Part shown: positions 46,329-55,680 of the stretch, piece after piece
Numbering within the stretch: position 1 is the stretch's first letter
Layout of the letters: the number at the start of each line of letters is the position of its first letter
Assembly (NCBI GenBank): GCA_022432975.1
Contig: CM039505.1
Span: 19,333,716-19,397,715, forward strand
Direction of reading: 5' to 3'
From: Begonia masoniana
Lineage: Eukaryota > Streptophyta > Magnoliopsida > Cucurbitales > Begoniaceae
Length of the DNA: 64,000 bases
Notes under the pieces: model-generated
Database searches by the model: none
Told to the model about the DNA's origin: nothing
Seen by the model: only the letters and a program-made list of their open reading frames with translations
Made by a program: the position numbers and the translations under genes

Positions 46329-47306
46329 ATGCCGAAAAACCCAAGACAGCCGAGAAATGAACATGAGGATTCGATCAGGCAACTTACAGAGCTAGTCATC
46401 AGGCAGTCCCAACAGTTGGGGGCGCTATTGAATCAGGAAAGGCAGGGGAACCTTGGAGCGGGTTCTAGTGGAGAAAAGTTCAGAAGACTGAAGCCTTCGA
46501 CATTTGAAGGACAATTATTGGATCCAACTGCTGTAGAAAGATGGATTCATACAATCAAAAACATGTTCAAGTTGCCAATGTGGAGGAGGGAAACAAGGTG
46601 ACGTGCGCGACATTTCACTTGTCAAAAGATACTCAATGCTGGTGGGAGATAGTAGAGGCCACCAGAGCTGCCCAGGATTTGACATGGAACGAGTTCAAAG
46701 AAATATTTTACGATAAACACTACAACAGGACGGTTCAAGCTGTGAAGAGGATGGACTTTTTGCAGTTGAAACAGGCTGGATCAGTAGGAGAGTACATCAG
46801 GCAGTTTGAATCGTTATCTCGGTTCGCAAGTCATTTGGTGAGCAAGGATGAAGATAAGGTACTTCAGTTTGTGCAAGGGCTAAAGCCAGAGATATATAAA
46901 GGCGTGAAAATATCTGAAATTGAGGGAGTACCGTGCGCAAGAATTGTGGCCAAAGCACTAGAAGTGGAGGAGGCGGATGTTAAATGTATTAAGCAAGGAG
47001 AAGCCACCAGGAGACTTTTTAAGGAGATCACGCCACATATGAGTAGAGAAGGATCTTCTTTACAGCGCAGGGAACCAAAGGCCAGGCGGTAACTTAAATG
47101 ATCAAAGGGGAGGAAAGAAATCACAACAATAGGGTAAGTACCCGCAATGTCAGAAATATTTGAAGTACCATCTAGGAGAATGCACATAGTTTGCAAGCAA
47201 ATGCTATAACTGTTTTGAAGCTGGCCATCTTTCACGAGACTGCCCAAATACGAGGGTTAACCGGTGCTTCAACTGCAACGAGACCGATCATATAGCTAGA
47301 GACTAC
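46329..47306 (+). pseudogene. gag: gag of element C, frameshifted
   Basis: The start is the ATG at 46329 (MPKNPRQPRNEHEDS), followed by RQLTELVIRQSQQLGALL and RLKPSTFEG. A one-base shift near 46570 moves the frame (46541-47092), which then carries the retrotransposon gag core: VTCATFHLSKDTQCWWE, WNEFKEIFYDKHYN, YIRQFESLSRFA and VLQFVQGLKPEIYKG. Several stops lie at 47092-47200. The zinc knuckles are CYNCFEAGHLSRDC (47202-47243, complete) and CFNCNETDHIARDY (47265-47306), where the last Cys has become Tyr. Not functional. Confidence 0.92.
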
Positions 47307-47339
47307 CCCACAGCAAAGAAGGGTCCAGCCAAGGCGACA

Positions 47340-47743
47340 CCAGAATTTTTGCTATAATTGAGCCGGAGAGTGAAGATCGACCAGTTGTTATTTCAGGTAC
47401 AGTACTAATTGATACAGTGCCTGCTTTTACGTTGATAGACTCGGGTGCATCACACTCCTTTGTGGCAACGACCTTCGTAGTAAAATTAAATTTGGAGCCT
47501 AAGCCAGCTGTATGTATGTATGAAGTAAAGCTACCGTCTGGTGAATGCATGCACTCCAATCAAGTGGTGCATGACAGTGTTGTATTAGTAGGGACAAAAA
47601 ACTTGCCTGCCAACTTAATTATGATGAGAATAACCTGGTACGACGTGATACTTGGAATGGATTAGCTGTTCTGACACTATGCAACAATTGACTACAGAGC
47701 TGGCACTGTTAATTTCCAACCCTCGAATGGTGGGAAGCATTCG
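47340..47743 (+). pseudogene. pol: Protease region of element C
   Basis: The open run 47417-47665 begins MPAFTLIDSGASHSF with the D-S-G triad at 47438-47446, then LPSGECMHS and LPANLIMM, ending WYDVILGMD before a TAG. The catalytic residues are kept. The upstream junction with gag is broken by stops near 47355. Confidence 0.9.
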
Positions 47744-48591
47744 TTGCAAGCCGCGAAGAATATAAAGAAGCTATCTGTAATGGCGCCCATTGATGCTCGC
47801 AGATTTTTAATAGGTGAGCATCTTTGCTTTCTTTCAACAATTTCAGATGCTCAGTTTCAAGTAGAGACAAAACCTCAGGATATTTTAGTAGTTCGTGATT
47901 TTCTTGATGTATTTCTGGACAATTTGCCTGGTTTACCTTCAGATCGGGAAATAAAATTCGTGATTGACACATATCCCGGAGCAAAACCAATATCGAAGAA
48001 CCATTACAGGTTGGCTCAGCCAGAATTGAAGGAGTTGAAAAAGCAATTGGAAGAATTGGTAGATAAGGGATTCATACGCCCAAACTTTTCACTATGGGGG
48101 GCGCCAGTTCTGTTTGTGAAAAAGAAAGATGGGTCGCTCCAAATGTGCATTGACTACAGGGAATTGAATAAGCTGACCATTAAGAACAAGTATCCACTGC
48201 CAAGGATAGACAACTTATTCAATCAACTCTAAGGAGCTCGGATTTTCTCGAAGACAGACTTGAGGTCAGGGTATTATCAGCTGAAAATCAGATCGCAAGA
48301 TATCCCGAAGACTGCTTTTCAAACGAGATACGGGCACTATAAATTTTTAGTAATTTCGTTCGGACTGACAAATGCTCCAGCCGCTTTTATGGACCTGATG
48401 AATCGGGTATTTTGAGAGTATCTTGATAAATTTGTCATTATATTTATCGATGATATATTGGTCTCTTCTTGTAAAGAAGACGAACATAAGTAGCATCTGA
48501 AGACTGTTTTGCAGACTTTGAAGCGGCATCAACTTTATGCGAAGTTTTCCAAGTGCAAGTTCTAGCTGGATATGATCCATTTCCTTGACAT
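47744..48591 (+). pseudogene. pol: Reverse transcriptase of element C, broken
   Basis: The run 47744-48232 carries [32 protein letters not shown] and [20 protein letters not shown] and stops at a TAA where Asn/Gly-Ala is expected. Without a frame change it goes on with [36 protein letters not shown], and after a TGA the catalytic FIDDILVSS (Asp codons 48449-48454). Further stops occur near 48490 and 48562, and a frameshift near 48590 leads to the next segment. Confidence 0.92.
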
Positions 48592-49281
48592 GTGATTTCC
48601 AGTGGAGGGATATCGGTAGATCCAGCTAAGATACAATCAATCAAGGAATGGCCTCAACCAATGAATGTCAGTGAGATTCGAAGTTTTCTGGGGTTAGCTG
48701 GTTACTACAAAAAGTTTATGGAGGGTTTTTCAAAGATTGCAGCACCCCTGACTCGGCTGACAAGAAAGGATGTCAAATATGCTTGGTCGGAGGATTGTGA
48801 ACATAGTTTTCAGATGCTGAAGCAGAAATTGACTACAGCTCCGGTGTTGACACTACCGGTGGCGGATGAGAAATTTAGCATTTACTGTTATGCTTCTAGG
48901 ATCGGAGTGGGTTGTGTATTAATGCAGAACGAAAAGGTGATTGCCTATGCTTTCAGGCAATTAAAGTCTTATGAGAAAAATTATCCAACCCATGACTTAG
49001 AGTTAGCAACGGTGGTGTTCGCGCTAAAGATCTGGAGGCACTACCTTTATGGAAAACAATGTGAGATATATTCAGATCACAAAAGTCTGAAGTATATTTT
49101 CAATCAAAAGAAGTTGAATATGAGACAATGGCAGTGGTTAGAGTTCGTGAAGGACTATGACCTTGAAATCAAGTATCACTCCAGCAAAGCTAATGTAGTG
49201 GCGGACACATTGAGCCGAGTTTCAACCTTAGTTTCAGCAATGAAGGCCGAGATGTTAGTGGCGTTGAGTACAGAATTTTAG
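48592..49281 (+). pseudogene. pol: RT thumb and RNase H of element C, catalytic Asp lost
   Basis: This 229-codon run starts in the RT connection ([26 protein letters not shown]) and goes through RNase H. At the first catalytic position the family has YCDAS; here it is YCYAS, the codon at 48889-48891 being TAT instead of [23 protein letters not shown] and [11 protein letters not shown] follow, then [13 protein letters not shown] and the start of the integrase linker, ending at a TAG after STEF. A single G-to-T change explains the Asp loss. Confidence 0.92.
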
Positions 49282-50400
49282 AGGTTTAATTTGGAGCTGG
49301 TTTTGAATGTAACAATGGTGTTATCAGCTTTATCACTGAAACCTACAATTCTTGAGAAAATTAGAGAAGCTCAATAGGAAGACTCAAAGTGCAACGAATT
49401 CAAGTCGACTCTGGTATCTAATGACAGAACCGAGTTTAGCTATTCAAATGATGGAATTCTGAAGTTTCAGAATAGATGGTATGTTCCAAATAATGACCAA
49501 CTTCGGAATGATATCTTGTCAGAGGCGCACTCTTCAAGGTTTTCAATTCATCCCGGAAGCACTAAAATGTATGGAGATCTTAAGCAAAATGATTGGTGGC
49601 CTAGAATGAAGAAGTCTGTAGCAAAGTACGTAGAGACATGCTTGATCTGTCAGCAAATTAAGGCTGAACACCAGAGGCCTGTCAGAAAATTGTAGCCATT
49701 GCCGATTCCAGAATGAAAGTGGGACCAAATATCTATGGATTTTGTTGTTGGGTTATCCCGGACAACAAAAGGATGCAATGGGATATGGGTGATTGTGGAT
49801 CGCTTAACCAAATCAGCCCATTTTTTGCCGGTAAAGATGGTCTTTAACATGGACCAGTTTGCATAATTGTATATTCAGGAGATATTGCGGTTGCACGGAG
49901 TACCGACTTCAATTGTATCAGACAGAGATTCAAAATTCACATCAAAATTTTGGAAGAGTCTGTACAAGGCAATGAGGACACGGCTGAATTTCAGTACAGC
50001 ATTTCATCCTCAGATAGACGAACAATCTGAACGGACCATTCAAATTTTAGAGGATATGCTTCGAGCTTGTGTACTGGAGTTTTAGGGTTCGTGGAGCAAA
50101 TATTTACCCTTGGTAGAGTTTTCGTATAATAACAGCTATCAGGCTACGATAGGTATGGCTCCATACGAAGCTCTATATGGGAGAAAATACAGATCACCTC
50201 TTTATTGAGATGAAGTCGGGGAAGCCAGCTTGATTGGACCAGAAATCGTGCAACAGACGACCGAGAAGATCAAATCTATTCGGCAGTGAATATTGACAGC
50301 TCAAAGTCGACATAAGAGCTATGCCGATGAAAGAAGGAAAGAATTGGAGTTTGAGGTGGGAAATGAAGTCTTTCTAAAAATTTCACCATTCAAATGAGTA
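49282..50400 (+). pseudogene. pol: Integrase of element C, broken
   Basis: Translated across stops, the HHCC region (AHSSRFSIHPGSTKMY ... CLICQQIK) and the core are complete. The D,D(35)E triad falls at 49738-49740 (MDFVVGL), 49921-49923 ([12 protein letters not shown]) and 50029-50031 (EQSERT), with spacing identical to element A. Stops occur at several points, including just before PLPIPE (49693), at 49864 before LYIQEI, after RACVLEF (50083) and in the SPLY-DEVGE motif (about 50206). The purple-patch frame 49867-50085 is the only sizeable open run. Confidence 0.9.
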
Positions 50401-50763
50401 ATGAGGTTCGGGAAGAAGGGTAAGTTAAGCCCGAGATACGTTGGACCATTTTCGATCAAGAAGAGAATCGGAAGAATAGCATACCAACTGGAGCTGTCAG
50501 CTTCTATGGAAGGAATTCACAATGTTTTCCGTGTATCAATATTAAGGAAATGCATCCAAGATCCGTCACACGTCGTTGTGCAGCAGGATATTGAGGTACA
50601 GCCAACGTTAACGTATGAAGAAAAACCAGTGGAGATTTTTGATCATGGAGTGAAGACATTACGTAATAAGGAGATTCCACTGGTGAAGGTATTATGGCGT
50701 AACCTACAATATAGAAGAGGCAACGTGGAAAAGACAGCAAGACATGATGGATCGTTATCCTGA
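50401..50763 (+). pseudogene. pol: C-terminal chromodomain-like tail of element C pol
   Basis: The text RFGKKGKLSPRYVGPFSI and GIHNVFRVSILRKC is followed by LTYEEKPVEIFD...LVKVLWRN, the same tail as in A. A one-base shift near 50710 scrambles the final EEATWE motif, which should read on in the next frame. YPELF follows in the other frame just before the purine tract. Confidence 0.86.
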
Positions 50764-50803
50764 GCTTTTCAGGTACGTAAATTTTGAGGACAAATTTTTT
50801 TTT

Positions 50804-50816
50804 AAGGAGGGTGGAA
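50804..50816 (+). other. Polypurine tract of element C
   Basis: AAGGAGGGTGGAA immediately precedes the TG of the 3' LTR at 50817. Confidence 0.88.
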
Positions 50817-53180
50817 TGTAACACCCTGGAATTTTCCTAAAACATGAGTTGCCCTTGGATTTAATTACGTTAGGATGGCATAACAATGATCATAGAATTA
50901 TCATAAGTATTTGATTTAGAGAGAGGAGGTTGGAGAGAAAATAATTGATTAAGGTAGATTGTTTTGTGTAATTGTTGTTTTAAATAAACGAAAAGGAAAA
51001 ATAAAATTGATAGAAGAAGTGTAAAAAAGTGAAGTCTTCCACATAAGGGAAGGGTGAAGGTGGTGAGGTGGGGTTGATTTTATAATTAACCCTAGTTTAG
51101 TGGTAAATTATAATAAAGTGGAGGTTTTAAAATGAGTTAAGTTAAAGGGTAAAAGACAAATGCATTGTCTTCTTCTCCTCTTCTCCCACGATTGATAGCC
51201 ATTGGAGAGCCTCACCTCCACATTTTCCTCCATTTTCATCAAGATTTAAGGTTAGTTTTTGAGTGGTTTTGTAATTTATGCATATCTTTAGAAGTTTTAT
51301 GCATTTTTAGTGAGTTTTGGTGAGTTTTGGAGAAGTTGATAAAACCCCAAGTGGGAGTTCCAAAGTTTTCTTGTCCTTGCTATGTTTTCTTGCTATTTTG
51401 AAAGCTTAGACATTATATAGAGTGATATAGATTGATTATATAGAAAAATTAGAAGTTTAGTCGAATTTCGTTGAAAATCAGAAATTGGAGCTCAATATAA
51501 CCGGTTCTGTTTTGTAAAAATCTGACTGATTATGCTGTTTGGTTTTCAAAAATACATTAAAGCATTGGATATTAGACATGTAGAGGTTTACGGAATGTAT
51601 TGGATCGTTCAAATCCGATGAAAAATGAGAGAGTTATGACTGATTGAAAATAGGACAACAAAAAAAGGGGGAAATTTCGGGATTTTTGGTTGAATGTTTT
51701 AAAGTGAGTTTGGTTTGTTGTTAGAGTCAAAGTAGGCATCCCTTAGATTTGTTTTGATGATTACTAAGTTAATTCCATAAATATGTTAGGTTAACGAGTT
51801 GAGCAATTAACATAACAGAAGTGAGTGAGTACTTTACGAAGATCTAGGTGAGTAGTGGATTGCTTGTGTTTTGCCTTAGAGCCTATCCTATGGAATGGTA
51901 GGGTTTGATTATTTGTTTATTATTGTTTTGTTGGTTGATCATATGTGTTGACATGCATCATGGTTTTTGAACTACGAAAAATGAGATTTGAGCATATTTA
52001 CGAAACGAGAGTATGAAATGTAAGAAGATAAGAAGAAATGTAACGTGGTCTCGAGTAGAGTCACCTGGTCGAGGGATGGTGCTTGTGTGGTAGCACTTCG
52101 AGAGGGTCTTTACGAGAGAAGCACTAATGAAAATACGTAAGATGTCGTGAGTAGGAACGCCTCGTTGTTAACGTGCTACTGAGAAAGCACTAGAGGGTTC
52201 TATGATCGATGTTGGGAGGAGATCGTCGTATGGTCGTCTCGTGTGTGGACATGATGTGTGCCTCCGATCTCGCTCCGCTAGGTCAAGGTGTGGCCGTCCT
52301 GAGTGGTGATAGGATGGGTGCCCACTTGATCCACACGAAAAAGTGAAAGATTAATAAAATAAAACGAAACGAGAACAAAATAGAGTGTAGAAACAACATG
52401 TACTAGGGGGTTGAGTTTATGCATTATTTTTAAGTTCATTGTTCCCTACTTGCTAAGCATTAAGTTTACGTTTTGTGTTCTATGGTGTAGATGACGACGA
52501 GCTTTCAGGTGAGCTTTATGAGCATGGGAAGGATTAGGATGGCAGTTGGTGACACACTCTTGTATGTTGGTGCTGGCAGCGTTGTTGGGACGCCTTGACC
52601 ATGGGGGTGAGGTGTGACGATTTTGTAGATATTTTGATGAGAAGAATTTTAGTTGTATATATATATTTGGGTACTTGGGACTCTTTTGATGTGTGGATTG
52701 GTATTTTGATGTATAGAATGGTTTGATTTACAGATTTTGGTTTTTAAATGGTTTAAGCGTTATGCTGCTCGAATTTTAAAAGGAAAGTTGTTTTGGTTTT
52801 TAACAAAAGGCTTTAGAGTTTAAAAATCAAGGTTTTCTGGTGAAGGAAGTATCGACCACTTTTCTTAAGTGTCGACTGATGTTGCAAAGAGTTGCAACCT
52901 GAGACAATTTAGGTGTCGACCGGGAATCCTATAATTGTTTTGAAACTTGAAATTTCTTTTATGGTTCTAAAAATCTGAAATGATGTCTAGCCTAAACTTT
53001 ATTTTATAACGATTCTTCCGCTGCAAGGGTTTTTAAACTTTTAATAATGATGTCGTTTTGAGAACAAGAATAAAGTTTTAAATTTTCTCGAATTTTGAGT
53101 ATGAGTACGATATGAGAGTAGCGAACTGGGTTCGGAAAAACCCGACCGGGGAGGGGGGAGGGGTGGTGGTGGGCATGACA
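50817..53180 (+). repeat. 3' LTR of element C (2364 bp)
   Basis: It starts TGTAACACCCTGG and ends GGGCATGACA. A donor-like CTAGGTGAGT lies near 51844 and an acceptor-like region near 52490 (GGTGTAGATGACGA). Between them is an irregular block of TAGCACTTCGAGAGG-type text (52030-52330). GTCGACY words occur at 52850-52925. The end is G-rich (53145-53175). Confidence 0.9.
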
Positions 53181-53185
53181 ACAAC

Positions 53186-53700
53186 TAACCTATCTAACTT
53201 ATAAACCATATTTTTCTTACCTTAAATCTTCACAAGAGGGAAGCTTTAGATTGGGAAGGAGTCTTCAATGAAGGGAGAGGGCTGCTGTTTTTCATGGAAA
53301 AGGAGGAGAAAGGAGTTTTAAGGTTAATTTATAAATTATGCTTTGGTGTTAAATTTTCAACCAAGTATTTAAACATTCATTTTCCATTTTCACCTCTCAA
53401 TTCCCTTAAAATTACATGTAGGTTTATTCTCCTTAGATGCTTCAACGTAGAAGCTTTTCATTTTACTTATTATTATATATATATTTTTTTTTAAATCTTA
53501 AGGTTGAATTTTTAGCCTTATTTTTTACTCCATTAAATCACAACCTTTAAATTCCTTTCTAATTTTCATCTCTTCTTCTTTGATTTTCGTCATCCACTCG
53601 TTCATCGACAAATTTATCAAAAGATACTTTGCATTATATCCAAGTTTTGTAGAAAGAAATTCAGGGTCAATTTCAAGCCAAAGAAATTTCGGGTGTTACA
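53186..53700 (-). other. Terminal part of solo LTR G
   Basis: AT-rich LTR sequence with no gene. The open frame 53294-53494 has no domain. It ends at the TSD agctg. Confidence 0.85.
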
Positions 53701-54659
53701 AGCTGAGTGAGGAAAGGTCTGGAACATGTCCTCAAAGCCATTGATTTGGCCAAGTCATCCATCCAAGTGAAAAGATATCAATGGTCCTCGGTTGGTGATG
53801 GCCGAGTGCGCGCGCATGGTTGCTTGATTGAACCTACAACCCACAGATCTAAATGCATGCATGCTAAAAATAAAGACAGAAATGTCAATGTTTACAAACA
53901 AAATACAAGAAGGGCTAATGTTTGCCAAAACAAGGATGTGCATAAAATTTGGTTACAAAGAAGGATGTAGGGAAAACAAATTTCCTCTTTCTAGTGGCTT
54001 GAATCTGGATGTAGTTTTCATGTGAGCACGTGCGTAGGTTTGTCCATATCCGTAGGGTTTGGTTCCCATTTGATGTCAATCAAAATTACCTGTGCCTGCA
54101 AAACTAGCAACTGTGTTAGTAAAATATATTCAGAGGTGAACTTACCTTGCTTTGAGAGCGAGTCACTGGCCCCCATGGCATATCATAAGTTTTCTGGATA
54201 GATATTTGAAAACCCTTATGATCTGCTCATGTTTGGAAATGAGAAGTAAAAGAAGTTTTACATGTATTGCATTTAATATAATCTGCCTACTAAGGTAATT
54301 ACTCACCTCAATGACTCATTCCTTTCTAGGAAAGAACAAGAATAACGAGTAGTTGGAGTTCAAAAGCAGTTTCCTTTTCTTTACTTCCTTATTGAGTGTT
54401 TTATAAATTTCCTGGTGAGGACTTATCATGTTTTGGGTATGTATAAGATTAACGATTTAGATTTGAACGATTAGACTATATTAAACTGCTATTTAATTAT
54501 TGCACTATTATATTTGTAATCATTGTATAAATATTTGGTCTTTAATTTATGTTCAAATCTTCCGCTGTGAACCAAGACTTGGGTTGGCCGATCAGGTTCT
54601 CTCCGAGGATTGAATCGTTCGACCCGGCGTTCTGTTAGGCCTGCCTTTGTGTCGTGACA

Positions 54660-54926
54660 AGAATCTTTCATTTTATTTGTTTTATTAACTTTTGCAGCAT
54701 GTTTACATAGTAAAGACTTGTCTTATCTTTAATGATAGATGTCATTACATCTTCTATTTCACATCATGTTCAGCTTATTTTGCAACTTGCATTATTTAAG
54801 ACTTTTCGTAGCTTTAATGATTGATATATATGTCCACGTACTACTGCAATGACACACTTTGTTTACCTTATTTTTCAACATTTTTGTCATTATTAAAATG
54901 ACACGTAGAATTCTCGCAGTTTGTTG
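54660..54926. repeat. Degenerate AT-rich repeat between B2 and the hAT element
   Basis: CATGTTTACATAG...TTTAATGATAGATGTCAT, CATGTTCAGCTTA...TTTAATGATTGATAT and a third looser copy follow one another at 75-90 base spacing. The text resembles 35803-36202 and 12030-12102. Confidence 0.55.
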
Positions 54927-55680
54927 TAGAGATGTTAAATGGGCAGGCGCGCCTACTCGGCCCAGTCATGTTAGGTGGGTCTAGCTGAGCCCATAATTTA
55001 GGCTCACGAGCCCGCCAGGGACCGGGCCTTGGACGGCTCGTTGGCTTTTCCCAACTCCCCTGCTGAAATGCAACGGTCATGTGATTGTTGCACCCCCTAT
55101 TAATATTCCCCTTTCCCTTTCTCTTTTGTTTTCGACACACTTCTCTTCTCTCAATCTCTCAATCTCTCTTTTCACAATTCGCTTCCATTCCTCATTCAGC
55201 AAGGTATGTTTTAATTTTTTTACGTATATTTATATAATTTTTAATTTTAATTATATTAACTAAATTATTTTTGGATTTTTTTTAGGTTTTGTATACGTAA
55301 AGTTGATCAATTCACACCATCTACAACGTTCTGTTGGACATTAGCGTTGTCCTATCAATTTATTATTAAAAATTTAATTTTATATTTAGTTTATTTATTA
55401 TGGATCCTCGCAATTATATTATTGATGACGTAGAAGATATTAGAGAATCAATTCCTACATTTTCTATGAGACAATCATCTGCACAAGTATCCACTTCATC
55501 ACCCAAAAAAAAAAAAAAAAAACGTCTGAAGTATGGAAACATTTTGTAATGAAAGAAATTAAAATTGGTGATAAAATAGAATCTAGTGCTCAATGCAATT
55601 ATTGTATTAAAAATTATTCATATAATTTCGGTAGTTCAACTAGCACACTCAGTAGCCATTATCAAAAATATCACTTAAAC
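54927..55680 (+). mobile_element. 5' part of an autonomous-type hAT transposon, cut by element D
   Basis: The likely terminus is TAGAGATGTTAAATGGGC at 54927, followed by GGCCC/GGGCC-rich subterminal text (54950-55040), a pattern of plant hAT elements. A leader with a possible intron (about 55204-55285, GT...AG) precedes a transposase start. Element D enters at 55681 (left TSD copy taaac, 55676-55680). The remaining part of the hAT element is not in the window, so the left TSD cannot be confirmed. Confidence 0.75.
55400..55680 (+). pseudogene. hAT transposase N-terminus with BED-type zinc finger, truncated
   Basis: Transposases of this class bind the element ends through a BED finger and cut with an RNase H-like core. 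The ATG at 55400 opens MDPRNYIIDDVEDIRES. After an A18 run (55505-55522) the frame must shift to give SEVWKHFVMKEI, then CNYCIKNYSYNF and TLSSHYQKYH, a C-x2-C ... H-x4-H arrangement characteristic of BED fingers. The A-run may be a real slippage mutation or a sequencing error. Translation is cut by D after YHLN, so the catalytic domain is missing. Confidence 0.85.

Larger units (their letters stand above)
45655..53180 (+). mobile_element. Ty3/gypsy element C (Tekay/Del-like), degenerate, in G
   Basis: It is bounded by TGTAACACCCTGG at 45655 and GGGCATGACA at 53180 with the perfect TSD acaac (45650-45654 and 53181-53185). Primer site, gag, protease, RT, RNase H, integrase, chromodomain-like tail, purine tract and 3' LTR follow in order. 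It belongs to the same lineage as A, but the coding sequence is distinct. Its 5' LTR has lost about 2.1 kb internally and has gained a 290-bp insertion. Coding is broken by more than a dozen stops and frameshifts. Confidence 0.95.
41321..53700 (-). mobile_element. Solo LTR G (Ty3/gypsy type, antisense), containing E and C
   Basis: It is bounded by TGTAATGACCC at 41321 and GGGTGTTACA at 53700, with the perfect TSD agctg (41316-41320 and 53701-53705). Its pieces (41321-41685, 43945-45654, 53186-53700) sum to about 2.6 kb with no coding sequence. Reverse donor-like CTTACCTCG lies near 44825. The repeated text ATAACTT...CCATTT...AACCAAAAC around 45060-45480 forms two loose copies. Confidence 0.93.
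40609..54184. mobile_element. Unclassified insertion U in B2 (net about 1.19 kb), split by G
   Basis: B2 has sequence here that B1 lacks: 40609-41320 plus 53706-54184 (and the copy at 37748-38461). The flanks share ATAAGTT (40602-40608 and 54185-54191), which may be the TSD or part of it. No TG...CA ends or clear terminal inverted repeats were found. On the minus strand, splice-like sites (GCAAGGTAAGTTC near 54140; TTTTGCAG and GTAAT near 54090-54110) suggest captured gene sequence. The frames 38004-38267, 40863-41126, 53707-53970 and 53828-54025 show no known domain. Class unknown. Confidence 0.5.
36203..54659 (+). mobile_element. Solo LTR B2 (sense), same family as B1, heavily interrupted
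   Basis: Its end GTGTCGTGACA at 54659 is the reverse complement of the B1 start, and 54180-54659 aligns in reverse with 12103-12530. Its left part (about 36203-37740) aligns in reverse with 35000-35802, 31466-31777 and 12600-13110. The left boundary is uncertain: the TG seems mutated, and flanks agaac (36198-36202) and agaat (54660-54664) would be a TSD with one mismatch. Inside are insertion U with its nested elements, and the tandem duplication. Confidence 0.68.

Noticed and set aside
54927..55300. Young intact hAT transposon
   Set aside because: Only the 5' part is present; the catalytic domain and right terminus are missing beyond the insertion of D.
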